Assembly (NCBI GenBank): GCA_944388705.1
Contig: CALXJU010000005.1
Coordinates: 1-61,528, forward strand
Length of the DNA: 61,528 nt
DNA from: an uncultured Clostridia bacterium
GTDB lineage: Bacteria > Bacillota > Clostridia > TANB77 > CAG-508
Direction of reading: 5' to 3'
Below are positions 8,264-17,670 of the stretch, piece after piece. Numbering within the stretch: position 1 is the first letter of the stretch; each line of letters opens with the position of its first letter. The position numbers and the translations under genes are program-made. The notes beneath the pieces were generated by a model that was not told the DNA's origin, made no database searches, and saw only the letters and a program-made list of their open reading frames with translations.

Positions 8264-9358
8264 TTACTTTGCTAATGCTTCTTCCATAGCTTTATCCCAG
8301 ACAGCAACTCCTCCATCTTGTACAGCATGTTCTATATCTCGACCAGCATCAACTACTGCTCCTACTACATCTCCTTCAGTAACTATTTCTCCAACTACTT
8401 CTAATGAACTTCCTATTGCTCTACCTGTATTCATTATACAATCTCCTGTTGCTTTTATTCCTCCTATGATAAAGTCAGAAACAAATTCTGTAAAATCTTT
8501 TCCTGTTGTATATTCACATACAGCATCTGCAACTATTTTTCCCATTACTACAGCTGCTGCTATTAATGGTGCTGGTGCTACTACTCCTATTATAGCTATA
8601 GAGGCTGCAGTTGCTATTGATACTAATGCTTTATCTATTACTAAATCAACAACAAATTCTCCTACTGTTTCTGCAATTGTTCGTAAATTCCATCCACCAT
8701 TTTCTTTGAAGTTTTCAGCTAAAGTTCCTAATGCTCCAAGTCCTTTTCCAACCCAACCTGCTACTGAATTAAACATATTACCAGCTTTATTAGATATGTT
8801 TTCTACCCATTCATCTAGTCCTAATTGTTGAGCCCATGTTGCAGCTTTATCTCCAACTTTTCCTATACAATATACTAAATCTCCTAACATTGAAACGAAA
8901 TTTCCTGCTAGTCCAAAAAAATCTTCCAATGTTGATTTTCCTGTAATAACTCCTATAACTACACTTACGCCTTCTCCCAAATATCCAAATTCACTGACAA
9001 AATCAGCTACATCATCTAAAGCATCTCTTGCCCAATCAACAGCACTATTCCATGAGTCTACAAAATCGCCAAACCAATCACCATTATATGTTAATGGGTC
9101 AATATCTCTTAATGTTGATTCTACACTATTTATTTTAGAACTCACCTTTTGTAAATAGTCCACATTTTTTTTAAGTCTCCATACAAAATCATTTGGAGAA
9201 CCTTGACTTTGCAATGTCCATGATATACCATTATATCCTTGTTGGTTAGCATAGCTAGTCAAATTGTTATCTAGAGTATTTACTGAATTTATTAAACCTT
9301 GTAATCTTGAAACATAATCATCTATTTTTAAAGTATCAACTTTTATTTCATTAGACAT
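8264..9358 (-). CDS. Putative type VII secretion substrate with WXG/LXG-like head and hydrophobic tail
   Basis: A 364-residue protein without a signal peptide. Residues 1-100 look like a helical WXG/LXG-type targeting head (VDTLKIDDYVSRLQGLINSV ... YLQKVSSKINSVESTLRDID). The rest is dominated by Gly/Ala/Val-rich amphipathic or hydrophobic stretches (ALVSIATAASIAIIGVVAPA, GEGVSVVIGVITG), as in pore-forming or membrane-associating effectors. I recognise no catalytic toxin motif. It lies between a small WXG-like protein and DUF4176, the usual neighbourhood of a substrate and its helpers. Function is unknown. Confidence 0.6.
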   Translation of the reverse strand: MSNEIKVDTLKIDDYVSRLQGLINSVNTLDNNLTSYANQQGYNGISWTLQSQGSPNDFVWRLKKNVDYLQKVSSKINSVESTLRDIDPLTYNGDWFGDFVDSWNSAVDWARDALDDVADFVSEFGYLGEGVSVVIGVITGKSTLEDFFGLAGNFVSMLGDLVYCIGKVGDKAATWAQQLGLDEWVENISNKAGNMFNSVAGWVGKGLGALGTLAENFKENGGWNLRTIAETVGEFVVDLVIDKALVSIATAASIAIIGVVAPAPLIAAAVVMGKIVADAVCEYTTGKDFTEFVSDFIIGGIKATGDCIMNTGRAIGSSLEVVGEIVTEGDVVGAVVDAGRDIEHAVQDGGVAVWDKAMEEALAK

Positions 9359-9382
9359 TTTCTTTTTTCCTTCTTTTATTTA

Positions 9383-9574
9383 TTAATAATAATTTGCTAT
9401 TATATTATTTTTTATATTTGTATAACATGTTGAAACAAATTGTAGACTTGCTGTACAATTTTCTTGTCCTAGACCTACTACATTTGTGTTTATTTCTGAA
9501 ATTAAATTATCTAATTCATTGATAATTCTTTGAAGCTCATTTAAATATGTATTTAATGTTACATCGTTTGTCAT
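9383..9574 (-). CDS. Small WXG-like helical protein lacking the Trp
   Basis: A 63-residue protein with a good ribosome site (TAGGAGGCAAAA). Two short helices flank GLGQENC where a WXG turn would be expected; the tryptophan is absent. By position, just before the large substrate, it could be a small targeting partner of the kind encoded next to LXG proteins. No family can be named with certainty. Confidence 0.6.
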   Translation of the reverse strand: MTNDVTLNTYLNELQRIINELDNLISEINTNVVGLGQENCTASLQFVSTCYTNIKNNIIANYY

Positions 9575-9590
9575 TTTTGCCTCCTAAATT

Positions 9591-9896
9591 TTATTTAAAT
9601 GCATCTGCAAGTGTTGTATTTGTTGTTTCTGTATCTTCATGTCCTGATACTACAACATTTTTCAAAAATTCTACATATTGGTCTATTAAGTCTTTATAAG
9701 ATTGAAAATATTGGTTTGCAAAAGAATTTACTGCTTCTATTGTAGCAGTTGCTGCATCACCTGTCCATACTTGTTCTAGGTTTTTAATTGTTGTTTGTGC
9801 ATTTGTCAATGTTGTTTGTAAATCATCATTTAATTTTGATATTGAATCAGCTATTGCATTTACTTGAGCTGGGTCAATTTTCATTAAATCTGCCAT
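9591..9896 (-). CDS. WXG100 family protein (EsxA-like)
   Basis: A 101-residue helix-turn-helix protein with W-T-G at residues 44-46 and typical flanking heptads. The C-terminal tail EDTETTNTTLADAFK matches that of the protein at 7541-7912, suggesting a shared recognition element. It is 15 nt downstream of another WXG100 gene and has the ribosome site AAGGAGGAAAATAAA. These are probably exported through the EssC channel encoded upstream. Confidence 0.88.
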   Translation of the reverse strand: MADLMKIDPAQVNAIADSISKLNDDLQTTLTNAQTTIKNLEQVWTGDAATATIEAVNSFANQYFQSYKDLIDQYVEFLKNVVVSGHEDTETTNTTLADAFK

Positions 9897-9911
9897 TTTA
9901 TTTTCCTCCTT

Positions 9912-10211
9912 TTATTGTCCTAATTTTGATACTTGTGAAATATTATCTGTTCTTCTATCATCATAATTTTGTGCTTGTTTTGTTAAAGTTTCTCCATCTG
10001 TTCTTAATTTATCTGCCATTTGTTTTAATTTTGTTGAAATTCCTTTTATTTGTTCTACGAATGCTAAATTGTCATCTCCTACCCAAGCTTCTCCCATTGT
10101 TTCTGCTTGTTGGAATAGATTTTGATAAATCTCTTCAAATGTTGTAGCATATTCTGTTAACTTTGTTCCTGCGTTTTTTAATTGTTGTGGTTCTACTGAT
10201 GTTGCTCCCAT
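9912..10211 (-). CDS. WXG100 family protein (EsxA/EsxB-like)
   Basis: A 99-residue protein with W-V-G at residues 43-45 and long amphipathic helices. The C-terminus contains YDDRRTDN. Together with the next gene it forms a tandem WXG100 pair, as usual for ESX heterodimers. It directly follows EsaB. Confidence 0.88.
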   Translation of the reverse strand: MGATSVEPQQLKNAGTKLTEYATTFEEIYQNLFQQAETMGEAWVGDDNLAFVEQIKGISTKLKQMADKLRTDGETLTKQAQNYDDRRTDNISQVSKLGQ

Positions 10212-10246
10212 AAATATTACCCCTTTCTTTGTTAAAATTTACAATA

Positions 10247-10498
10247 TTATGTTATCATAATTTTGCTTCCATTGTCAATATCTGTCTCAAAAACCCTTAA
10301 ATTTTTATTATATTCTTTTCCTGTAGAGAAGTTACAAATTGTAGCTTCTCTATTTTCTCTATACTGACCTTTTGATAAATCACTTATCGCACTAGATAGT
10401 AAAAATCCAACTTCTCCAACTCTACTTTCTGCTGGTATATATGCATCATATTTTAGTCTTGCTGCTGGTACATACACTTCAACTAATATCTTACTCAT
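10247..10498 (-). CDS. esaB: EsaB/YukD-like ubiquitin-fold protein
   Basis: About 83 residues with a beta-grasp pattern (ILVEVYVPAARLKYDAYIPAE ... LLSSAISDLSKG ... LRVFETDIDNGSKIMI). It lies between essC and the WXG100 genes, the normal position of EsaB/YukD, a small cytosolic regulator or cofactor of type VIIb secretion. I prefer the ATG at 10498: the ATG 9 nt earlier sits right against the AAGGAGG. It overlaps the essC stop in ATGAGTAA, implying coupled translation. Confidence 0.8.
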   Translation of the reverse strand: MSKILVEVYVPAARLKYDAYIPAESRVGEVGFLLSSAISDLSKGQYRENREATICNFSTGKEYNKNLRVFETDIDNGSKIMIT

Positions 10499-13400
10499 TA
10501 GACTCATCCTCCTTTGTGTTTAGAATTTTAACAATTTTTGCTTCTCCATTATTTATAGATATAGCAAAATTTTTGTCTGTTATATCTTTTTTGATTTCTC
10601 CTGTGTTGTTAGAAATTCTAAAATTATATTGATTTGAAAATCCTTTTCCAATCCATATTCCGTCATCTGGATTTATATGATTTTTATACCATTTTTTTGC
10701 TGTTAGTATACTTATCTTTTTAAGTTCATCAAATATTATAAAGTTTACATTGTAATTTTTTGAACCTTTTTCTAATGCCAATTCTAATTTTTCTACTCTT
10801 ACATTATCTTTGTTTTCTAATAATGTTCTTATCGAATTTATTATAAATAATTTTTTTTGGAATGTTTCACATTGTGTTCCTGCTGATAATGCATCTTTAT
10901 ATTTATTATTTCTTTCTAATACCAATTGATATATTTCATCTATGAATTCTTCTGCTGATTTTGTTCCTACAACATGTCTTATTTTGCTATTTGTTACTTG
11001 TACTTCATCTGCTTCATCTACTAATGTAGTTTCTACATCTGTATATTCATTTGAGATGAAATTTGATATATCTTGTAAGAATTGCAAATAACTCTTATCT
11101 TCTGATAATATCATATTTATATAATGTTTTTCTGCATTTAAATAATGTATTTGTAATGTGTTTTTCTCCATTCCAATTGGTATATTTAAATTATTTTTTA
11201 CATATGGTTTTAAAATTTCTGGTGTTATTTTTCTTGGTAATACTGCAATTTTATTTGCTTCAAAACCACTATATTTATCTGTTAATTCTTTGCATTGTTC
11301 TCTTATAAATTTATATGGTGTACTTTCTGGAACAATTTTTGCAGTTTGGAATTCATAAATATTTTTATTTATTTTTACTAATCCTCTTCCTTCATAATGG
11401 CTAGGTACTAATCCACCAGTTTTTCCTAGAACCATTGTATAGTTTGATTCATCATTAAATTGTAATACAAGGCTTTGTCCGAAATTTTGTGATGTTCTAT
11501 ATTTCATAGCATTTGTAGAATTTAATGTTGCTACAAAATATATTCCATATTTGCTTCCTTCTCTTGTCAAATAATTTATTGCATCTTCTTTTTCTGGATA
11601 TGTTTCAGCAAATGCTGCATAATTATTAATTACTATTATTATATTTGGTACTTTTTCTTCACTTTCTTCTATATATGTTAAATATGAACCACCATATTCT
11701 GCAAATTTTCTTTTTCTTGTTTCTAATTCTTTATATAGTGTTTTAAATAAATTCGTTATTTTTTCTGCATCGTATGCTAACATTACATCTCCAATATGTG
11801 GTGCTTTTGCAAATGCATTTAATGTTCCTGATTCAAAATCTAATAAGTATAAATTAACTTCTCTTGGTGTGTGTTTATTTATTATTGAATATATCATTGT
11901 TGTTATTAACATTAATTTTCCACTACCTTGTGAACCATAAACCAATAGATTTCCTTGTTGTGTTATTGGTATTCTTAAATAACTTTGAGATTGATTTACT
12001 GGGTCATCATATTCTCCAATTACAGGTTTTATATCATATTGACTATCAAATATATTGTATTTTTCTTCTATTTCATTTAATAATATATTTTCACTAATTG
12101 GTGGTAACCATATTGGTTTTACTGATATATGTTCTTCTTCTGCAATTGAACTTATATGCATTGTTATTGCATCTAATTGCTTTTTAGGTGTGATTATATT
12201 TCCTTTATTTTTATTTAATTTTACTTGTTTTAATACTCTAGCATTGTTATCTATTATTGAAACACTATTATCTCTTTCTTCTACATATTTATCTACTGGA
12301 TAATATGGTGCTCCTGCCCATGCTGATTGTCCTAATTCAAATAATTCATTATAACCTACTTGCAAATAAAATCTTCCTGTTTCTTTTAGCATTGCCGCAT
12401 CAGGTCTTTTTAGCATGTCCATACTATCTGCTTTTTCTTGTACTTTTAAACATATTCTGAATTTTGAGTTACTCCAAATTTGGTCATCTACTACTCCATT
12501 TGGTTTTTGTGTTGCTAATATTAAATGTACACCTAAACTTCTTCCTATTCTCGCTGCACTTACTAATTCTGACATAAATTCTGGTCTTTGACTTTTTAAT
12601 TCTGCAAACTCGTCTGATATAATAAATAAATGTGGTAATGGTTCATCTACTTCATGTTCTCTATATAATTTTTGATATTTATATATATCTATATTGCTTG
12701 TACCTGTTTTTTTACTTGTTTGGTCAAATATCCTTTGTCTTCTTTTTAATTCACTATTTATTGATACTATTGCTCTATTTATTGATGCTCCATCTAAGTT
12801 TGTTATTATTCCTGCTACATGTGGAAGTTTTTCAAATGATTTTGCCATTCCTCCACCTTTATAATCTATTAGTATAAATGTTACTTCATCTGGGTGGTAG
12901 TTTACTGCAAGTGATAATATATATGTCATTATAAATTCTGATTTTCCGCTTCCTGTCATTCCTGCAACTAATCCATGTGGTCCATGGAATTTTTCATGTA
13001 AGTCTAATTTGAATAATTCTCCATATGTATCTACTCCTATTGGTGTTGCTAAACTTTTTGTTGGGTCATTATTTTTCCATCTGTTTAATATGTTTAAATG
13101 TTCTATTTTTCCAACTTGAAACATTTGTAAGAAGCTTATTAATGTTGGTAATTCATATCCATTTTCTAATGTGTCTAATAGTGTATTTGCTAATTTTATA
13201 CTTAATTTTTTAGGGTCTGCTGTTAAATATATATCAGGCTTAAATGTTAGGTTGTTTCCAGTTATGTCATTTCTTTCATACATTTTTGCTTCTTCTTGTA
13301 TTTCTATTACTGTTGTACATTCTTTTGGAAGTTCTTGCAATTCTTCAACAAAATTTATTACACTTATATTTAGATTTTCTTTTTCATTATATATCTGATT

Positions 13401-15068
13401 AATCATTTCTGATTTTAATGCTAGTTCTTTATCTAATGCAAATATTATGTAATAAGGCAACATATTTTCTTTTTTCTTATTGTTTGCTTGTATTCTTGTT
13501 GTTATTTCTCCATCTAAATAATATGATATTTCTTTTGCTTCATCAGCATTTGTTGCTATAAATCTAAAACTTTTATCATTTGTAAATGTGTGTGGTAACC
13601 ATTTTACAAATTCAAATTCATCTTTGTCTTTTTCATTATATAAAAATATCATTTTTACTTCATCATAACTGTATAATGCTGCCAATTGGAATATTAGTCC
13701 TTTTGCAAATTCTTTTACTTTTTTGCAATCTCCTATTACCCCTGAAATATAGTCATCATACAATGATACTGTTATTGGAACATTTTCTAGTATTTTAGGC
13801 TTTTCACAAAATTCATACATTTTATCTTGTAAATTGTCTTCTTTTAAAGAAAATCTTTTTTCAGGATATGATATTTCTGCATCTAATGGTTTATTTCCTA
13901 TTCCTATTCTTAATTTCAGGAAGTCATTTTGTCCTATTTCTCTTTCCCATAATGTTCTTTTTGTTTTTAGTATTCTATCTTCACATTCATCAATTGTAAC
14001 AAAATTTTCTTTTAGAATTTGTCTTTGTTTTTCTTGTTCTTTTTCAATTTCTTGTTCTACATCTCCTAGATATTTTATGTATTTTTCTTGTCTATATTTT
14101 TCTTGTTTTTTTCTTGCTCCTTTTTCATATACTTTTGTTACCATTGGCCACAATAATGTTCCTAATAACATACTTCCTGACATTACTATTGATGGCATAT
14201 ATGATTGTATATTTCCACTTGTTATTGCATTACTTATTGTAAATCCTGTTGTTGTCATTGAAGCTAATCCCATTGTTACTGATGGTCCTATTGTTAATGC
14301 TGCTGGCATTTTTTCTCCTGTTTCTCTTTCTGGTGGATTGTCTATTTTGAATTTTGCTTCTTCTATATCTCTTTTAAATCTTGGTGACCTATAAAAGTAT
14401 TCTCTTTGCATTTCTTCAATTTCTTCAATTTCTTCATCTTCTTCATTATTATCAAATGGATTAAATTTATCTTCAGGCGTTTCTTGAAAAACGCCTTCTT
14501 TTATTGTTACTTTTCCATCTGGATTATTTATCATAATAAAGTCATAAAATACGATTATTTTTAATCCCATTATATATATTACATCACCAAAGTCTAAGTC
14601 TTTTGCTTTTTCTTTTTTACCATTTATAAATATTCCATTTGTGCTATTATTATCTTTTATTAACCAATATTTATTGTGATATGCAAGTTTTGCATGTACT
14701 GAAGATACAAAATCATTTTTGAAACATATTGCATTTTCTTCACTTCTTCCTATTGATATTCCTATATCTTTTTCTATTACTTTTTTTGTATATATTTGTC
14801 TATCTTCTGTCAATGGTTCTGTGAATATTAGTCCTATTGTTTCTCCTTTTTGTATTTTGATTATTGTGTTTTCTTTTAATTCTATTGTTTTTTCTTTGTG
14901 TTCTAGTATTTTTACTTTTTTACTAGATTTTAGTTCCCATTTTTCGTTACTTCCTTCTATACTTATTATTTCTTTTTCTTCATCTGTTCCTAACCAAAAT
15001 TGTCCTTCTTTTTTGTTCGGAAGTGTAATAGTGTTTAATTTTTCTTTGTATATTAATGTTACTATCAT
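10491..15068 (-). CDS. essC: Type VII secretion FtsK/SpoIIIE ATPase EssC with FHA domain
   Basis: A 1525-residue membrane ATPase that powers export of WXG100-type substrates. The N-terminal half contains an FHA domain (GRSEENAICF ... VSSVHAKL ... STNGIFING, about residues 105-170). An acidic linker and two membrane helices (about 265-320) follow. The first FtsK domain has an intact Walker A, GMTGSGKSEF (about 705), and Walker B LFIISDEFAE (about 814). The second has GSQGSGKL (about 1042), where Ser/Thr after Lys is lost. The third is degenerate. One good ATPase site plus weak ones is usual for EssC. The FHA domain could read phosphothreonines made by the two kinases encoded just upstream. Confidence 0.95.
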   Translation of the reverse strand: MIVTLIYKEKLNTITLPNKKEGQFWLGTDEEKEIISIEGSNEKWELKSSKKVKILEHKEKTIELKENTIIKIQKGETIGLIFTEPLTEDRQIYTKKVIEKDIGISIGRSEENAICFKNDFVSSVHAKLAYHNKYWLIKDNNSTNGIFINGKKEKAKDLDFGDVIYIMGLKIIVFYDFIMINNPDGKVTIKEGVFQETPEDKFNPFDNNEEDEEIEEIEEMQREYFYRSPRFKRDIEEAKFKIDNPPERETGEKMPAALTIGPSVTMGLASMTTTGFTISNAITSGNIQSYMPSIVMSGSMLLGTLLWPMVTKVYEKGARKKQEKYRQEKYIKYLGDVEQEIEKEQEKQRQILKENFVTIDECEDRILKTKRTLWEREIGQNDFLKLRIGIGNKPLDAEISYPEKRFSLKEDNLQDKMYEFCEKPKILENVPITVSLYDDYISGVIGDCKKVKEFAKGLIFQLAALYSYDEVKMIFLYNEKDKDEFEFVKWLPHTFTNDKSFRFIATNADEAKEISYYLDGEITTRIQANNKKKENMLPYYIIFALDKELALKSEMINQIYNEKENLNISVINFVEELQELPKECTTVIEIQEEAKMYERNDITGNNLTFKPDIYLTADPKKLSIKLANTLLDTLENGYELPTLISFLQMFQVGKIEHLNILNRWKNNDPTKSLATPIGVDTYGELFKLDLHEKFHGPHGLVAGMTGSGKSEFIMTYILSLAVNYHPDEVTFILIDYKGGGMAKSFEKLPHVAGIITNLDGASINRAIVSINSELKRRQRIFDQTSKKTGTSNIDIYKYQKLYREHEVDEPLPHLFIISDEFAELKSQRPEFMSELVSAARIGRSLGVHLILATQKPNGVVDDQIWSNSKFRICLKVQEKADSMDMLKRPDAAMLKETGRFYLQVGYNELFELGQSAWAGAPYYPVDKYVEERDNSVSIIDNNARVLKQVKLNKNKGNIITPKKQLDAITMHISSIAEEEHISVKPIWLPPISENILLNEIEEKYNIFDSQYDIKPVIGEYDDPVNQSQSYLRIPITQQGNLLVYGSQGSGKLMLITTMIYSIINKHTPREVNLYLLDFESGTLNAFAKAPHIGDVMLAYDAEKITNLFKTLYKELETRKRKFAEYGGSYLTYIEESEEKVPNIIIVINNYAAFAETYPEKEDAINYLTREGSKYGIYFVATLNSTNAMKYRTSQNFGQSLVLQFNDESNYTMVLGKTGGLVPSHYEGRGLVKINKNIYEFQTAKIVPESTPYKFIREQCKELTDKYSGFEANKIAVLPRKITPEILKPYVKNNLNIPIGMEKNTLQIHYLNAEKHYINMILSEDKSYLQFLQDISNFISNEYTDVETTLVDEADEVQVTNSKIRHVVGTKSAEEFIDEIYQLVLERNNKYKDALSAGTQCETFQKKLFIINSIRTLLENKDNVRVEKLELALEKGSKNYNVNFIIFDELKKISILTAKKWYKNHINPDDGIWIGKGFSNQYNFRISNNTGEIKKDITDKNFAISINNGEAKIVKILNTKEDESNE

Positions 15069-15094
15069 TTTTTCCTCCTACTATATTTCTTGGT

Positions 15095-17650
15095 TTATTT
15101 AGCTTTATATCTATAAAGTGTTCTTGTTCTTACTTCTGTTGAATCATTTGATGTTGCTACTGTATCACTATATGCAGTCCAATCTGACCATTTGTAGTAA
15201 TAGTATGTCGAACTAAGTATTTCTTTAACTGAATATGTATAAAGTATTGAAGTACCTGTATATCCCCATGCATCAAGTCCGCACTCTGAACATATATTTC
15301 CTATTGCATATAGAGTTTCTGAAGAAACAGTATTAACATTTGCTAATTTTGTACTCTTTTCAGCAATTGAAGCTGCACTTTGTATTTGGGTTTGTGCCCC
15401 TTCTGGAAAATCTGGATATGTACCTGATGCATACCAAACTCCATTATATAAAGCACATCTATGTTGATATCCATACATAGTTTTTTTACTCTTTATTGTA
15501 AATTCTTCTTTATCTGTATTTTCATAAATTGAATCATAAGAAAATTTGCCATAACTCTTACCATACACCCTTTTCACATCATATTGAGTCCAACCATCTA
15601 AAGAACTATTTGCTGATGTTGTAGTTTGTTTTGTTCTATAACTATATTGCGTTTTAGTTTCTATGTTGTAATTATTTGCTGTGACTCCACTTGGTAAACT
15701 TTCTACCCATCCTGACCATTCTTTATTTTGAATTACATTATTATTGGTTTGTTGGTTATTTTGATTGTTATCCTCCTGTTCTTGAACTTCTACTCCTAAA
15801 CTAACTAGTACTTCTATAGTCATCCCTAAATTAACTTCTTGACCTTCTGGTGTCATTTGACTTATTATTATATCTTTTTCTACATCATTACTATATTGCC
15901 CTGTTGCATTTATTGGTAACCCCATTGCTGTTAATTGTTGTATTGCATCATTTATATTCATTCCTACTACATTTGGTACTATTACTTTTTGTTTTGATAC
16001 TGCTACTTTTATTGTTACTGTTGTTCCTTTTGCTACTTCTTGATTTTCTTGTATTGATTGTTCTAATACTTTTCCTATTTGTGTTTCATCTTCTACTTCT
16101 TCATATTCATATTGTATTTCTAATTCTAATTCATCTATTTTTTGTGTTGCTTCTTCACTTGTCAATCCTACAACTTGAATCATTCTTACATTTTCTATTA
16201 CTGGTACTTGTTCTTCTTCTTTTTTGAATTTTGGAATAAATATAATTCCCAATACTATTAAAATTACTAGTAATGCTAGAATTATTTTATATCTATTATT
16301 TTTTATCTTTATCCATATTGGACTTTTGATTTTCTCTTCTTTTTTTGGTCTTTCTTTTATTTTTACATTTTGTTTTTCTTCTTTGATATCTTCTTGTACG
16401 ACTTCTTCTTTTATTTTATTTTTTTCTATTTCATTATTATCTACTTTATCTTGTTGCACTTCTTTTTCAGCAATTGGTTCATCCTCATTCTCTACAACTT
16501 CATTTATTGGTTGTTTTTCAATAACCTCTTCATCTTGATGAACATCATTTATTTCATTAATACCCATTCCCACTGTCATATCTAATTGGTCTTTTGGTTG
16601 TTCACTTTCAAAAACACTTAATGTACCATTATGGCTATCTGATTTTGTATTTTCTATAAATAATTTATTCATCTTTTTTTCATTAAAATCAAATAGTATT
16701 TTAGGTTTATCTATTTGGTCATATACTTTTTGTAAATCTGTTTTCAATTCTGTTGCACTCGAATATCTGTCTTTTGGATAATAATTACATGCTTTTAATA
16801 TTATTTCTGCTATCTCCCTTATTGCATTTTGCGGTGCCGGCATTTTTTCTCCTGATATCCTTTTATATAGTGCTTCTTCTCTAGCTTCCATTGTTATTTC
16901 TTCAGGATAATTTGGCAAAAATGGCAATCTGTTATAATTAAAATATCTATATAGCATTATTCCTAATGAATATGTGTCAACTGTTCTATTTCCTTTTTCA
17001 TTTTTATATAGCTCTGGTGCCATATAATTTTCTGTTCCTTTTTTAGACATATTTGATATTGTTTTATCTATATGTTTTGCTATACCAAAATCCCCTACTT
17101 TGTAAATTCCTTTTTTATTTACAAATATGTTGTCAGGTTTTATATCTCTATGTACTACATTGTTTTCTTCACAATCTTCTAATGCTGTTGCTACATCTAT
17201 TGCCATTTTTATTGCTTCTTTATCTGTAATGTTATTTTCTAAAATATAGGCATCTAAATTTTTTAGTAACTCCATTTTTATGTTTATTATAAAGCCAATT
17301 TCATTTTTCTTTGGAATAATTTCATAATCTTCTATACTTACAATATTTTCACTATCTTTAAATATAGACATGAATTTGATTTCTTCTACCCATTTTTGTA
17401 CAGATTTCTCATAATATCTTGTAATATCATTTTGTGTCATTCCTTCTGTTTTAAGTGTTTGTATTTCTGATTTGGTTTGTGGAATTTCGATTTGTTTTAT
17501 TGCTGAATATGTTGCTATTCCAAATTCTTCTTTTTTGACTTTATATACTTTTCCATATGAACCTTCGCCTATTAGTTCTTCTTCTTTCCATGTTTCTTTA
17601 AAAAATGTTTTCTTTTCTTGAATTTGTTTTTTCTTTTTTATTCCTAACAT
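15095..17650 (-). CDS. PASTA Ser/Thr protein kinase, copy 2 of a tandem pair
   Basis: An 851-residue transmembrane kinase. The kinase domain (about 22-310) is catalytically complete: GEGSYG loop at 28-33, Lys52 in AIK, HRDIKPDN near 165, DFG near 186, and a GTENYMAPE activation segment. A Glu/Lys-rich linker leads to one membrane helix (YKIILALLVILIVLGIIFIP). Two PASTA domains follow outside the cell, then a roughly 200-residue ectodomain with CSECG and a final repeat WSDWTAYSD...RTRTLYRY. It lies 26 nt upstream of essC and probably phosphorylates components of the secretion system. It shares long near-identical DNA with the next kinase gene. Confidence 0.92.
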   Translation of the reverse strand: MLGIKKKKQIQEKKTFFKETWKEEELIGEGSYGKVYKVKKEEFGIATYSAIKQIEIPQTKSEIQTLKTEGMTQNDITRYYEKSVQKWVEEIKFMSIFKDSENIVSIEDYEIIPKKNEIGFIINIKMELLKNLDAYILENNITDKEAIKMAIDVATALEDCEENNVVHRDIKPDNIFVNKKGIYKVGDFGIAKHIDKTISNMSKKGTENYMAPELYKNEKGNRTVDTYSLGIMLYRYFNYNRLPFLPNYPEEITMEAREEALYKRISGEKMPAPQNAIREIAEIILKACNYYPKDRYSSATELKTDLQKVYDQIDKPKILFDFNEKKMNKLFIENTKSDSHNGTLSVFESEQPKDQLDMTVGMGINEINDVHQDEEVIEKQPINEVVENEDEPIAEKEVQQDKVDNNEIEKNKIKEEVVQEDIKEEKQNVKIKERPKKEEKIKSPIWIKIKNNRYKIILALLVILIVLGIIFIPKFKKEEEQVPVIENVRMIQVVGLTSEEATQKIDELELEIQYEYEEVEDETQIGKVLEQSIQENQEVAKGTTVTIKVAVSKQKVIVPNVVGMNINDAIQQLTAMGLPINATGQYSNDVEKDIIISQMTPEGQEVNLGMTIEVLVSLGVEVQEQEDNNQNNQQTNNNVIQNKEWSGWVESLPSGVTANNYNIETKTQYSYRTKQTTTSANSSLDGWTQYDVKRVYGKSYGKFSYDSIYENTDKEEFTIKSKKTMYGYQHRCALYNGVWYASGTYPDFPEGAQTQIQSAASIAEKSTKLANVNTVSSETLYAIGNICSECGLDAWGYTGTSILYTYSVKEILSSTYYYYKWSDWTAYSDTVATSNDSTEVRTRTLYRYKAK

Positions 17651-17670
17651 CTTTTATCCCTTCTCACCAT

